DNA of 64,000 bases from Norana najaformis. Lineage: Eukaryota > Annelida > Clitellata > Crassiclitellata > Hormogastridae. Shown here in pieces: positions 45,405-56,395 of this stretch. Numbering within the stretch: the stretch's first letter is position 1; every line of letters starts with the position of its first letter. The stretch lies in assembly GCA_964023275.1 (NCBI GenBank), contig OZ029914.1, positions 33,301,351 through 33,365,350 on the forward strand, given 5' to 3'. The notes beneath the pieces are model-generated. The model worked only from the letters and a program-made list of their open reading frames with translations, searched no databases and had not been told where the DNA came from. Position numbers and translations under genes: made by a program.

Positions 45405-45710
45405 ATGGCGTAAATGTAACTAAGTGTAAATGTATATGTTTTTCTATAGCGACCGTACGGCCTCGACCCTGCTCAATTTTCAATGGATTTATCGGATGAT
45501 ATCCTTCTCCACTGCTGCCCATTTGATTGGGTCCGTGCACGCCATGACTATAATTAAGAGATTTTAACGGTCCGAACACGGGAACCTTAAATGGCGTGGC
45601 ACCCATTCAAATGGGCAGCGGTGGTGTGGCTCTTACTCCATAAGTTCATTAAATATGAGCACGGTAGAGGCCATACGGTCGCTACAGAAAAACATATAAG
45701 CCTACATTTC
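45405..45710. mobile_element. Fold-back element with long imperfect inverted repeats
   Basis: Left-arm landmarks (atatgtttttctatagcgac, gtacggcctcgaccctgctc, actgctgcccatttgattgg) recur in reverse order and complement in the right arm up to 45710, giving arms of about 140 bp. Partial relatives lie at 2365-2425 and 50090-50150. Confidence 0.75.
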
Positions 45711-46204
45711 CAATTAAACGTTTAACTCCATCGCCACACACAGTGCAACACAAAAAGAAACACAATGAAAACAAGAGGAAATGCAAACGAGTTCCCATCG
45801 ATCAGATGGGAAGCCAGAATCTACTCTAAGACGCAAATCATATTGCAACTCCTATAGAAAGTTTAGATTTTTGAATTAAAACAAATTCTCAATAAATTAA
45901 ACTTTGCCTCGTTCAGGACACAACAGTGAATTTGTCATATGCTAAATTATGCATAAAGACTTTGTGTTCCGTCGGCCATTTTTGAGCCATAAATCTCAGG
46001 CAAACGTTGACCATGCTCTGCCCAGACCTTGAAGCCTAGAAAATGCACATAACAGCATCGGATATTATTCGACAGTGAAAGACGCCTTATTTAATAACAG
46101 AATGAGTGAGTCAATGAATAATGATTGGATGAATAAAATGAATGTCTATGACTAAAAGAACACCAGAATGACTTTTGTAGTCCCTAATACCAAACAGTAT
46201 TGGG

Positions 46205-46410
46205 TTCTAGAGCGTTCTCAGTTGCTGGTCCATGGCTTGGGAATTCGCTGCCAAGTTCTATTTGTTCTGTCAGTCCTATGATGTCATTCAGGTCTAAACT
46301 TAAGACTACTCTTTCAACTTTCTTGCCCACCGTAGCCTAACTTCTAGTTTCTCTTATCTACAGGAATTCGACCTGGCTTTACTAACAGATTATGATTTTG
46401 ATTACAACAC
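46205..46410 (+). mobile_element. LINE tail fragment
   Basis: Reads RAFSVAGPWLGNSLPSSIC, then FRSKLKTTLSTFLP, followed by a gattatgattttgattac tail. Confidence 0.7.
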
Positions 46411-46779
46411 TATTATCTTTCTGTATTTCTTAAATTTTGCAGTCATCGAATATCGCCGAAAGGTTTCTTCGATTCGCCCTCAGCGCATTTCAAGCACCGA
46501 TAAAGGAAGTCTTCACACGGATTCAATCGGGTTTGAAGAAACCTTCGACTTTGTTTCGGCTTCCTAATTTTAGCAGGCCTATTCATTTTCAATATCTATC
46601 TAACTTCAGAAACAATTTCGAAACTACAAATGCCCATAAATTAATAAAATACACCAGCTGTAGTTTTATCGTCGGTCGAAAAAGGACAAGCTTCACGAAG
46701 AAATGGCAACAACACCACTTTGCGATTAATATAGGACACGAACGGACACCCTACGTGGCGGGAAGAAAGTACTGGTATC

Positions 46780-46935
46780 GAATATCGCTGATTTAAGGGC
46801 TAAAACTATCGGCGATACACAAGCGACGCCATAAAAATAAAACTATCGCAATAATTGCTACGATACTTACAAAAGTATTAGTGCTACCAAACGATAGTGA
46901 TATTGTATCGCGATATTAACAACCCTATTATAGTT
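46780..46935. mobile_element. Possible hAT-like terminus (TATCG-rich)
   Basis: The reverse strand of 46897-46926 reads agggttgttaatatcgcgat, resembling hAT-type ends, and tatcg motifs cluster here. The other terminus was not found. Confidence 0.3.
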
Positions 46936-46939
46936 ACAC

Positions 46940-47019
46940 AGATTATTATTATTATTATTATTGTTGTTGTTGTTTTGTTATTATTATTATTATCATTATT
47001 CTTATTGTTATTATTATTA

Positions 47020-47060
<41 letters not shown>

Positions 47061-47135
47061 GTCGTCATAATCATCATCATCTTCTTCTTATTCTTCGCGT
47101 TCTTCTTCTTATTCTTCGCGTTCTTCGTTATCATC
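46940..47135. repeat. (TTA)n/(TTG)n/(CTT)n compound repeat
   Basis: Long att/ttg arrays, then cttcttattcttcgcgtt twice. Confidence 0.95.
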
Positions 47136-47258
47136 GTCATTGTTGCTATTATTCAGTTCTAACACGTGAAACACACACACGTAAACGCACGTCTACAGGC
47201 GACATTAACATGTAATTATGATGATTGTTGATATAGTTGAAGTATGAAGAGTCGAATC

Positions 47259-47353
47259 CTACGCTCGATTGACGAAGATGTCTTTTGTAATGCTTTCCAT
47301 CTCAGGAGAAAGGCCGTCTTCGTCGCTTTCTTTAGCGCCAATCGCTTTCATCG
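47259..47353 (-). CDS. EFCAB10: EFCAB10 exon 3 (terminal)
   Basis: The C-terminal end of the EF-hand domain-containing protein. The acceptor attacttttag precedes CG at 47353. With the G left by exon 2 this makes GCG (Ala), giving ...QYEDA then MKAIGAKESDEDGLSPEMES and ending DIFVNRA stop (TAG 47259-47261). The segment after QYEDA matches the family's helix F (x-ALKxLG), followed by the usual acidic tail. Two bases plus 31 codons, the stop included, fit exactly. No canonical AATAAA was seen just downstream. Confidence 0.85.
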
Positions 47354-48194
47354 CTAAAAGTAATAATTGTAGAAACCAGATAACTACTTAATGCTAATTT
47401 ATAAATAAATAAAATTTTCATTTGCAACAGTTGTAATACCAGGTAATACAAAAACGTTAATAATAATGCAGGCTAGCAATCAAAATTAGCAGTTGCACAA
47501 TCGTAAATAATGTAGCTCAATAATGTATAAATAATGTAGCGTTCAGCTGCAACGATTTAATGTTGACAGTTGCCGCTGCGCATAGTCAGTGTTCTCTGCG
47601 TTACAATTCAACTGCGCTGCTTCCACGAGGTAACGAAATACGCCACCTAGCGAATATGATGTACGTAAACTCGCCTACATTCAACTACTTCATTCACAAA
47701 GAACAACAGCATCTAAGAGCAAAGGTTCAATCGTTTCATCCATTTATTAAACTTTAGTAAGGTAATCGGTTACATTGTCCCGCTGAAGTTCTATTGCCTT
47801 TCCGAAGTTCACCCAGGATGATAATTGATAAGGTTGAAGCAAGGGTGCTGTTGAAACCACTGGAGATAAGGTCTGCTATATAATGGAAAAATTATACTGC
47901 GCAAATGTACTAGGCACTGCTCTATAGCGGCGTCATAGAAATTGTTACATGGTCTCATGCTATCTAACAATTCCACTATCTACCTGCCAGCCTATCTGCA
48001 TGTCCATCCATCCATCCATCCATCCATCCATCCATCCATCCATCCATCCATCCATCCATCCATTCGTCTCTCCCGTTCTCTCTCCCTTCTTCCCCCTCCC
48101 TTCCTCTCTCCCTTCCTATCTCCATCCATCCATCCATCCATCCATCCATCAGCTACGATTTGGGAGAAAAAGATTGCCAGATGGAAGGCCTTAC
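47354..48194 (-). other. EFCAB10: EFCAB10 intron 2, with CCAT satellite
   Basis: 841-nt intron (GTAAGG...TAG). It contains (CCAT)n arrays at 48004-48062 and 48122-48150 lying just downstream of exon 2. The long GWMDGWMD ORFs are translations of this array. Confidence 0.8.
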
Positions 48195-48371
48195 CATCTT
48201 CGTATTGCTGGCGCGAGACTGTGCCCCGACCAGTGGGGTCCATCATGTCGAAGATGGCGACGAGGTTGTTCTGGTTGAATAAGCACGGACAGTTTTCTGC
48301 AGCACCATCAGCCGATCCTTTGCAAGAACGAAGCCGTTCAACCTGACCCACGAGAAACTGCCGCGGATCGT
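48195..48371 (-). CDS. EFCAB10: EFCAB10 exon 2 (EF-hand)
   Basis: Encodes the end of the RIIa-like region and most of the EF-hand. The acceptor tgccttactag precedes AC at 48371, which completes GAC (Asp) with exon 1, giving [18 protein letters not shown]. The helix E and loop [20 protein letters not shown] follow, and the donor is GAAGATG with GTAAGG. The loop has Asp at position 1 and Gly at 6 but lacks acidic residues at 3 and 5 and Glu at 12, so calcium binding is doubtful. 'LFxxxNLxxIFxMxDPTxxGxxSxxQY' is diagnostic of EFCAB10. Confidence 0.92.
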
Positions 48372-49203
48372 CTAGTAAGGCACATACAAATATAAACAAG
48401 ATTCTTATTCTCACATATATGACCTACTCATCAATGGGAATCTATAGCTCTACTGTCAACTGTGATCGTCTCTTAGTAAATTCTGCAAAGGTAAATTAAA
48501 AGAAGGTAACCCAAGGCAAGGGTGGATCCAGCTTGAAATTGAAGCAAGAAGAGAGATAAGGCGAAGAGGAAGAATTAGGATAAGATTTTTTGAAAAGCAA
48601 TGTTTTCTGTTTTGAGTGAAAGACCAGCGCTGAAATTGCAAGCTTTTGAAGTGTTGATGAGTTCGTATGATGGGATGTCTCCTAAATCAAATGGCCATCC
48701 GAAAATTTTAGCGACTAGGAATATGGCATCTAAGTCTCGAGAAAGAAAGGCTGTCAAAACTACATTTTTGCGACACAGAGTTCACAGAGTTCAAGCTTCC
48801 TTACTTGCACCCCGTTTCAAAACTTCAGGATTCGTCAATGCCTCCCCTCCACCACTATCCAGTGATGGAAGTGTTTTTGTTCTACGTCTGAACTGCACAT
48901 ATTACATTTAAGCTCGCACCGTGCTCGGAATAGCAGTGGGTACTATTGTAATAACCCCATGGCCAAAAACTGCCCAGCCATAACCCCTAGCTAAATAACC
49001 CCTAGCTTAAAACCCCCGGCCAGTATTCCCCAAATCTAACAAATACGTAAATGAAGAAAACATTTAGCACTTTTTTATACCTTGTACACATAATTTGTAA
49101 TGCCAAATTGAAAGACAAAAGCAATTTACGTGAGTTAAACCGAAATCTTATGTGCGATCCCGCGCAGACAGGTCCTAATTGATAAAAAATCTCGATTGTT
49201 AGC

Positions 49204-49800
49204 CTAAAATCGGCAACGATTTATTTGCATTAGTCTGGCATTGTTGTAAACACATGGTTTCTTTGGTGACCTCGGAGTGTGTCTCCCCCCCCCCCCAGTA
49301 TAGTTGGTCGCTTCTTTTGCAAGTGGTTCAAAAACCGCCAGAAATTCGGATGCCTGTTTGAAAGCTGCGAAGCCATCCTTCAGCTGAGCTGTTTGTTCTC
49401 GGCGGGTCATCTCGGCTTCTATCGAATATACTCCACTTCTGCAAACATCTGCAAATTGAATATTGGCCTTCCGTGAGCAACGCACATTGGTCTTCCAAAG
49501 CAGATGTTCTCGAAGTAATCCAGGACAGGCGTAGCAACAGTTGAAACTTGTGCTTGCAGCACTTCAAAGGCGTCAACGACACACTTCACTCGAACGAAGA
49601 CAAGTGCGGCAATCATTCGAAGTTCTAAGAATAGTTGTGCATCAGTCTGGTAGGCCTACTGTAGCCGTAGATCGGGTGGTCGTGTTTGACGATACAGGAT
49701 TTGGCTTAAATGAAAGAAGCAGCCTGTAATGCCGGTGTTGAGGAAGACTTTGCTTGTGCTGTTGATGACTGCCATTTAAAACTCAGTTAAGTGATTTCAA
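49204..49800 (-). pseudogene. MULE transposase fossil, copy B
   Basis: The minus strand gives ordered MULE blocks: EF-stop-MAVINSTSKVF (DFE-type acidic site lost), GCFFHLSQILYRQ, then after one TAG AYQTDAQLFLELRMIAALVF, VDAFEVLQAQV, PVLDYFE, and further on DPPRTNSSAEGWLRSFQTGI in another frame. These match the MULE order '...GC.FH..Q..RK...L...Y..D......R...ALAFVP...V..AFE.L......DYFE...PRTNN..EGWH..F'. At least one stop and two frameshifts. It shares flanking sequence with copy A (cataatttgtaatgccaa at 23180 and 49090). Confidence 0.85.
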
Positions 49801-50089
49801 CTGATTTTGAGAATAGGACTGGTGTGATGGTGTTTGGAGGTTTTAGTGATAGCACGAGCGAAAGCATTTTGGATAGCTTGAGAGCGATTTATATGGGTAT
49901 CTTTATCCAAAAAAATTAATTTCAATAGTTTATTTTAGCACAGACTAGGAACGTCGCAATGGTAGATAATGTTTTTACGTCAAGCATGGGGGGAGCATGA
50001 AGCATGAGCAGGAAACATGAAATATGATCGGAGAAGTCGAGGCTTTTGTTGCGGGCAGAACAAGTAAGAAGTGTAAATGTAGGGGGCAT

Positions 50090-50390
50090 ACACAGTTTTC
50101 TATAGCGACCGTATGGCTTCGACCCTGCTCAATTCAATGAATTAATCGGGTGAGATCGTTCACCACTTCCTCTTCTTCCCCTCATCTATCCTCCTGATCC
50201 AATTCCAAATGTCATCCACCGTAGCCGTCTGACTGCCTCTTGGATCTTAATTTGGAACCGAACCCTTCTTGCCTTTCGATTTTGCTTTGACTGAGCGCTT
50301 CTGAATAAGCTGGTTCCCGCGACTTAGCTTTCGTTGTGCGCTGTAGAAATCTAAAGTTTACGATTACGATTACATAGCTCTGGATGGGCC
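50090..50390 (+). mobile_element. LINE 3' end with fold-back fragment
   Basis: Starts with ctatagcgaccgtatggctt, related to the fold-back at 45405-45710. It ends with gctggttcccgcgacttag, tgcgctgtagaaatctaaag and a (GATTAC)n tail. The same 3' segment occurs reversed in blocks e and e' (about 15790-15890 and 27905-27995). Confidence 0.65.
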
Positions 50391-50402
50391 TTTGTGACTT
50401 AC

Positions 50403-50520
50403 CAGGCTTGCTGTAAATTAACAAAGAAGCCAGATTGTTAAACAACTCCGTTATCTTGTGCTTTTTCAAAAAGCTTCTCGCCTCAATCTGGCGCTTATTT
50501 TCTTCTCGAGAATTCTCCAT
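50403..50520 (-). CDS. EFCAB10: EFCAB10 exon 1
   Basis: Start of a 129-residue protein. ATG at 50520-50518, then MENSREENKRQIEARSFLKK and HKITELFNNLASLLIYSKP, donor CCTG with GTAAGTC. The 'LxKHKIxELFxNLxSxLLxxxP' segment is the RIIa/Dpy30-like docking region of EFCAB10, expected in cilia and flagella. It leaves in phase 1, and the split Asp codon joins perfectly with exon 2. It faces RAF exon 1 head to head, 668 bp away. Confidence 0.9.
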
Positions 50521-51188
50521 TTGCTATCTTTTAGCGATCTCTTCTCAGACCGAAACTCACAAAAATCCCTATGTGACGTTAATATCTCGTTCGAAAGGTG
50601 GCGCAAAAAATTATACGGCTATCAATTAAATTTAAAAATATACCTAAAACGAACTGTCAGATACTGTTAGTGAGCAAAATTCTTTATAATTCTCCTTTTT
50701 CTTAATTAACGTATTGTCGAACTGTAGGATTCGATTATTATTTCATAACTAAAACGGATGAAATTGAAAGCAACCAACGGAATTCTGGTAACCATGGTGT
50801 TTACTTTCAATGACGCATTTGTATTATCTAGCGCTTTTCAAACGAGTGGGCTTCCCAATTCTGTTTCATCTTTAACCTGGCCAAATTTTTTATAGCATAT
50901 TTACTTTATTTGAACGTTGGCTAAGTTACTGGTTGCCGTAAACTACTTCATCTTGGTGCTAGAGATTTGGTGGAGTTTTATTTGCATAACAGAGCATCGC
51001 ATTGCGTGGCATTAAAGCTGACGTTTGCACGTTACGGGAGATACAGCGGTTGAATTAATCTTTCAGAACGTTTCAAGCGCTGAATTTAACCGCTTCAGCG
51101 GATGTGCTTGCAATTGAATGTGTATACTCTCAGCGATGGACCCCAAGCGCTTAATTATCGCAGAGCAGATCACGTGACGACAACCAAG
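50521..51188. promoter_or_regulatory. Probable bidirectional promoter, EFCAB10/RAF
   Basis: The 668-bp gap between divergent start codons. Near the RAF end it has the E-box gatcacgtgacg (51169-51180) and aagatggcggcc (51187-51198), a YY1-like site overlapping the RAF start codon. No TATA box was placed with confidence. The bidirectional role is inferred from geometry. Confidence 0.55.
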
Positions 51189-51296
51189 ATGGCGGCCGTG
51201 GATGAGGGAAGGCAGGCAACGGAACGGTTCGTTGTGGCAGAAGAGGCAGCGATGGGGGTCGATAGTCCCTACAACGAAGAATTCCTGCTCAAAGAG
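51189..51296 (+). CDS. Raf: RAF kinase exon 1
   Basis: N-terminus of a RAF serine/threonine kinase, the Ras effector of the MAPK cascade. ATG 51189 has a strong context (accaagATGG). 36 codons start MAAVDEGRQATERFVVAEEA and end NEEFLLKE, with the donor AAAGAG followed by GTAGGC, phase 0. The peptide before the first BRAF-type helix is poorly conserved in the family, so this exon is tied to RAF mainly by phase and by exon 2. An in-frame ATG at 51102 with no stop between could add 29 residues if the transcript starts further upstream; I prefer 51189 on context. Confidence 0.85.
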
Positions 51297-52377
51297 GTAG
51301 GCACGGCTCTTTTTATATCAGCCTTTACTACTCAGGGGTTTTGAAATACCCTTATGATGAAACTCAGTCCGTGACATTCGGTTGGGTTCTCTTGGGTACG
51401 GTTCTTGCAGTCACCGGTGATGACACGGATGGACCTGATGTCTTCACGAAACAGTAACAGTCGCAGCTCCAGTGTTTCGTTAAGCTCCCAAACAGTTTAG
51501 TAAGTAAATAGTTAACGAAGAAAAATCGGCCGTAATGCGTTTCAAAACGACTGCTTTTCGGAAAAATGAAGATTGAATTTAGCGAATTTCATATTTTATT
51601 GCATAGAATTCATTGAATTTTGTAGCCGTCATGATTATAGTATATTATTAGTGTTTCTGTAGTTAGGGCAGTTTCTCATTAGTTTTGGAGAGTTTTCCAG
51701 TAGTTTCCTTGATGATCCTCTGAATTCTGCTTTTTAGAACTCCTCACTTTTGATATCATTCTCACCCTAAGCCATATCAATTTGTTAGAGCTTTTCACCT
51801 TTGCTTGATTCCTTGTATGACTAATTTTGCATGATTAAATTTGGAATTTGTCATGGATTGCACTTGCAACTTATTTGCACTTGCACCGACTTATGACTCG
51901 GTGCTGCATAATCAGTTGACTTTCTGACTTGCTTTTAGCACTATATAAATTAATGGACTGGTTTACTGACTGACTACATACTTACCTACATACTATCTAT
52001 TTACCTACCTGTATTTATAGATACGTGCATGCATACGTACATTCCTGCCAACCTACTTACTTACTTGCTTACTTACTTGAATGCAGTATAAATGTATATA
52101 AAGCTTTGCATATGCTGAAGCGAAGGTCCGGATGTTTGGAATGAGCCAAACTTCTGCTGGCCTTAAGCTCATGTTTTTAACAACACTGCCAATTTCCATG
52201 GAACTTGTTGATAATTGGCATGGCCATGTTAGCAAAACGGAACTGTGTTTGTGCAGTCTTTAGATTTATTGTCGATATTTTTGCGCTTCAGCCGATAGGT
52301 CCTTTTTCCCCATGTCCATGTATATTCTTGACAGTTACCTAGTTGCTTTAGTAAATTAACAGTTGCCTTGCTGTACT

Positions 52378-52560
52378 CTAGTGAACTCAGCTATAAAATA
52401 TGTGCACTGACTGTACTCTATCGGTGGGAAGACCAGACGGCGAGGGAGAGAACAGGCCACCCGCTCGCATATACAGAGCCTAAGAAAAATGAAATCACAA
52501 ACACTTTATACCTGTGGCTGTGTCACAGGGGCTAGCTTACGGGGCTTTTCATCTTCTGAC
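52378..52560 (+). mobile_element. SINE, 5'-truncated copy
   Basis: Colinear with the 3' part of the copy at 52976: gaactcagct, ggtgggaagacca, gagggagag, and tacctgtggctg. It ends near a cttct tail. Confidence 0.7.
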
Positions 52561-52975
52561 CTTACTCTATCATTCTTGTGTACGCAAGGCACTGGAAAAA
52601 TTCTTAAGGTATAGTTTTAAAACAAACTGGTGGCCTTGAGATGTTTGGAGACTAACTTTTTCTGTTCTTGATCTTGGTCTTGGTCTCTTTGGCTGCAGCA
52701 AAAATTGTGATCATAATAGATCTTGTTGTCAGTTGGTCTTGTGTTATTCTTTGGGGAAATATGCGTTCTTCTGCTCTTACTCATGCTGAGAGAAGCCATG
52801 GGATAAAATAGCAGAATACTTCCTGTGAATCTTGGCTTAGGTATTTTGAATACTGAAGTTGTGTTGAGTTTATGATTGTTTTCCGGTAAGGTGATAAAAC
52901 AATAAATTGACTGGCATTCTTACCAATGTGTTTGCCTGTCTTTTTGACAGGGGTTTATTTGATTAAGGGGGGTGC

Positions 52976-53235
52976 ACAGCAGCCTAGTGGTTAGGATGGA
53001 AAACTGTCAACCCAGAGGTCAGAGGTTTCATATCCCCACCAGGGCAGAGATTCTGAGATTTCTGCTCAAGACAGGATTCCTGGTGAACTCAGCTGTAAAA
53101 TGAGTAGTACACTGTTGATGGGAAGATCAGTTGGAGAGGGAGAGGACTGGAACGTTCTGTTATACTGAAGAAATGAAGTTGCTAATGCTTTGCACCTATG
53201 GCTGCCACTGAGGGATAACTTAAGAGGCAGCTCTT
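52976..53235 (+). mobile_element. tRNA-derived SINE, fullest copy
   Basis: The head is tRNA-like: A-box-like cctagtggttagga and B-box-like agaggtttcatatcc. The body has gggcagagattctgagattt and ggtgaactcagctgt; the tail is ctcttcttctta. Members at 52378 and 63360 are also in RAF introns, on the same strand. Confidence 0.75.
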
Positions 53236-54539
53236 CTTCTTATTGGATCAAGAATGATATTCTGTGGGTTTGATATCGATCACAGAATCCTGTTTGTGAT
53301 CTTGGTCTTGGTCTTTCAGGCTTGCCATGGTCTCTGTCTTGAGTGTTGAAACCTTTGCTTTGGAATCTGTGTTGGTCTTTGGTATCAGTTTTAGCTGCTG
53401 ACTCATTCCGTTTACTTTTGATCTGTCGGCCTAGTTTATTGGATGTCAGGGCAGTTGAGCTGTTGAAAAAGGAGGCATACCGTTTGATCATTATTATTTA
53501 ACACCGTGTTTGAAATAACTGTTTAATAAACTGTGTTAAACATTCACTAATTTTTCAAATAATCTGCTGAAAAGACTTACCTCACTTGTAGAAAGTTGTG
53601 GTGGGAGTTAAAAATAACTATCAGTGGCTTACTGTATAATGATGACATTTAATTGTCAAGTCAACCGGGATAAATCAGTTTGCGTTTCTGAGATAATCAG
53701 TTATAAAGTCAAAGTGGCACTGAAGCTGCTTTTCAACTCTGTGACCTGGGTTCGGAGTTCAGGCCAGTCTTGTGGAACCGGCAACATTGTCAAATTTGCC
53801 TACTTTCAGAGGCCATCATGTGCAGTATGATTGCCTAATTAAATCCAGTGCATATGTTAATCTTAAGCTGGCACCATTTCCTTTTGCAGTTATAATGTCT
53901 TTTGCAAAGTTACAAGCATTTTTTGTGTAAACGTTTTGGCCATGCTCATTTTGTATGATGTTCATACTTAGAACTATTGATGCAAGCATGTGACAACTAT
54001 GATTATCTTACTTTACCATCTATAGTTCAAATACTGTTTTTAGTTCTTACGTATTTGATATGCAAATTTGAAAGGTTCAGGCAAATGCCGTCATGTACTA
54101 GCATCTAATGAATAATTCAGAATGTGAAGAAAACCATTACATCTAAATATAATTTACTCAACTGCTTTACTACTCAGCTTCATGGAGACTTTCTGTGGTA
54201 AAGATTGGCCTACGTCAAAGTGATACAAGGAGCCTTGTCTGGGCTTGCAGATATTTCCATTCTAAATTTAATTATGTAAACAGATGCGAGAATTGTTAAG
54301 CAAACTGGAATATAACCTGATTCTTAAGGTCCTTGAGATTCTTGAATGTCTAATGCACTGTACTTTTACCTTTAAGACTGGGTGTTGAATCATTTTGTGA
54401 AGTCAGCTTAGATTAATGTTGTCAGACTGTGTGAAACCTTAGCATTTACTGCTTTTGAAAGACAGAAAGCCACAAAATTATGTGCATACTTGTACTTACT
54501 TATGTAAGTTTTAATTCAGTTGACAGTTGCAGACCAAAC

Positions 54540-54720
54540 CAGAATTTCAGTAATGATGAAAGTTGGCACTTAGTGATGATGATGGTGGTGGTTATGATGT
54601 TTAAGGACTGGAGAAAGACATTGACGATGATGATGATCGTAGCTATGATGTAGTGATGCTGATTTGTTGAATGATATACCATTTATGATGATTACGATGA
54701 TAATAACAGTGCAAATGAAG
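54540..54720. repeat. (GAT)n-rich stretch
   Basis: Interrupted gatgatgat units over about 180 bp. Confidence 0.8.
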
Positions 54721-56154
54721 ATACCGAAGATCAGGCTATTTGTGTGCAGCCGGCCAAGTTACTATTGTGCTTGTGTTGCCACAGCTTGGAAAGTGATAGT
54801 ATGTAAAGTTAAAGTGTTTAATTAATTTTGTTTGTCAATAATTAATTAAAATCTGGTGGCAACTAGCAAATTGGCACGTTTGTAACAACTTCCTTGCTCT
54901 TTTTTTATCAGTTCTTAGCAGTTTAGTATCACCACTAATATTACATCAGGTTTACCAATTACTTAATTATGTATAATTGGCAACTCAACAGTGTAAAAAT
55001 TCGAAAGAGAAAGTACATAATTTAAAAAATCTGTTTATCAATAATTTAATCATATGCTTTCCTTAAACATGCTGTTCATGAATTTAAGCACTTGAGTTTG
55101 CAGCTTGGATGCATAATTTAATGAAATTCTTGGTGTACTGAGCTCTGAAAATGTGTTTACATATTTATGTGTGAGTGGTACCCTTTTCCCTAGCGAAACT
55201 CTAATGGAAAACGTGTTGCCAGCACCTGGTGGCATTTCAAAATATACCATTTCACACGTATATGTTATCAATGCTTTGGCTTGCTGAAGAAAGATGCTAT
55301 CAGCTCCAGACTTCAGTAGTGCAGCTGCCATGCTTGAAGCGTCATTTCGTAGCATTTTTGTTGTGTCTTGTTGCTGAACTGGGATTCAGCAAGTATTCAG
55401 CCAGTTTGACAGCTCCTCTGAGTGGTTTGGTGAAAGAAGGAAATTAGTTAGTGCAGATGATTCATGGCTTTTAATGCTGAGCCACATGGCTGAGACTAAT
55501 CATTTTATTTTCACTCAGTATTGTATTTTGCTAGATTCAAGCAACTTCATAAAATTTACCTAAAATGCTGTTGCTTGCAAGAAATGCTGGTACAGCATGA
55601 CTTTAGATAAAACATAAAGTGCCCATATAATATTATTAAGAATAAAATCCTATCAAAGTTCTGTATGGGCTTGCATATGATATTTTGTGTACAAGGTATA
55701 TGCGTAGAGCAAAATACTTTTGAGATTTCACAATGCTTTTTTACATTGTGGGTGACTATGTGACTGTTTTGCTGTCTAGTTGTTTAAAGGGTGGTTTTGA
55801 ATATTAGTGCTGTTGTATTGCTGGTAAGCAGAGTGAAGTTAAGCAGCATTAAGCCCACCTAGCCCCTTATTCTTTTTTTTGGCTAAGTAAATGAATGCCA
55901 ACACGAGTTGGACAGTTTAAAACATGTCCTGTCATTAGATTGTTTGCACTTCAGATGATAAATACTTCACTGGAGGAACTTTGCTTCTAAGGAGTTTCTG
56001 TAGTGGCATATAAATTCCAAAGTTTTACATGCCACTCTAAAACTATCTCCAGGCTGTGTGTAGACATTTTGGGGTACACGCAGCCTGGAGACAAGCCCAA
56101 GATGGGAACTTCTGGCAGAGTTGTGGACTTGGCAGTGCTCCAGAGAAAAATACT

Positions 56155-56395
56155 TGCCACTGATGATGATGACTGATGATGATGACTGATGATGATGACT
56201 GATGATGATGATGATGATGATGAATGTAAGGAGGAAGAGAGGAAGTTTATGATGATGATGCAAATAGACAGGAGGAGGAGAATTAGGAGGAGGAAGAAGT
56301 TTATGATAATGACAGTGATGATGAAGATAAGGAGGAGGAGGAGGAGAAGGAGTTGTATGATAGTGATGATGACGATGATGATGTAAAATGTTCTA
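56155..56395. repeat. (GAT)n/(GGA)n compound repeat
   Basis: gatgatgactgat units, then gat and aggaggag arrays. Acidic ORFs here are artefacts. Confidence 0.95.

Larger units (their letters stand above)
48372..50402 (-). other. EFCAB10: EFCAB10 intron 1
   Basis: 2031-nt intron, GTAAGTC to ACTAG. It holds MULE fossil copy B on the same strand (49204-49800), a C11-12 homopolymer near 49290, and a chimera of fold-back fragment and LINE 3' end (50090-50390). No other exon was recognised; ORFs at 48456-48911 show no family features. Confidence 0.8.

Noticed and set aside
56189-56386. Acidic/Met-rich ORF
   Set aside because: Translation of (GAT)n and (GGA)n.
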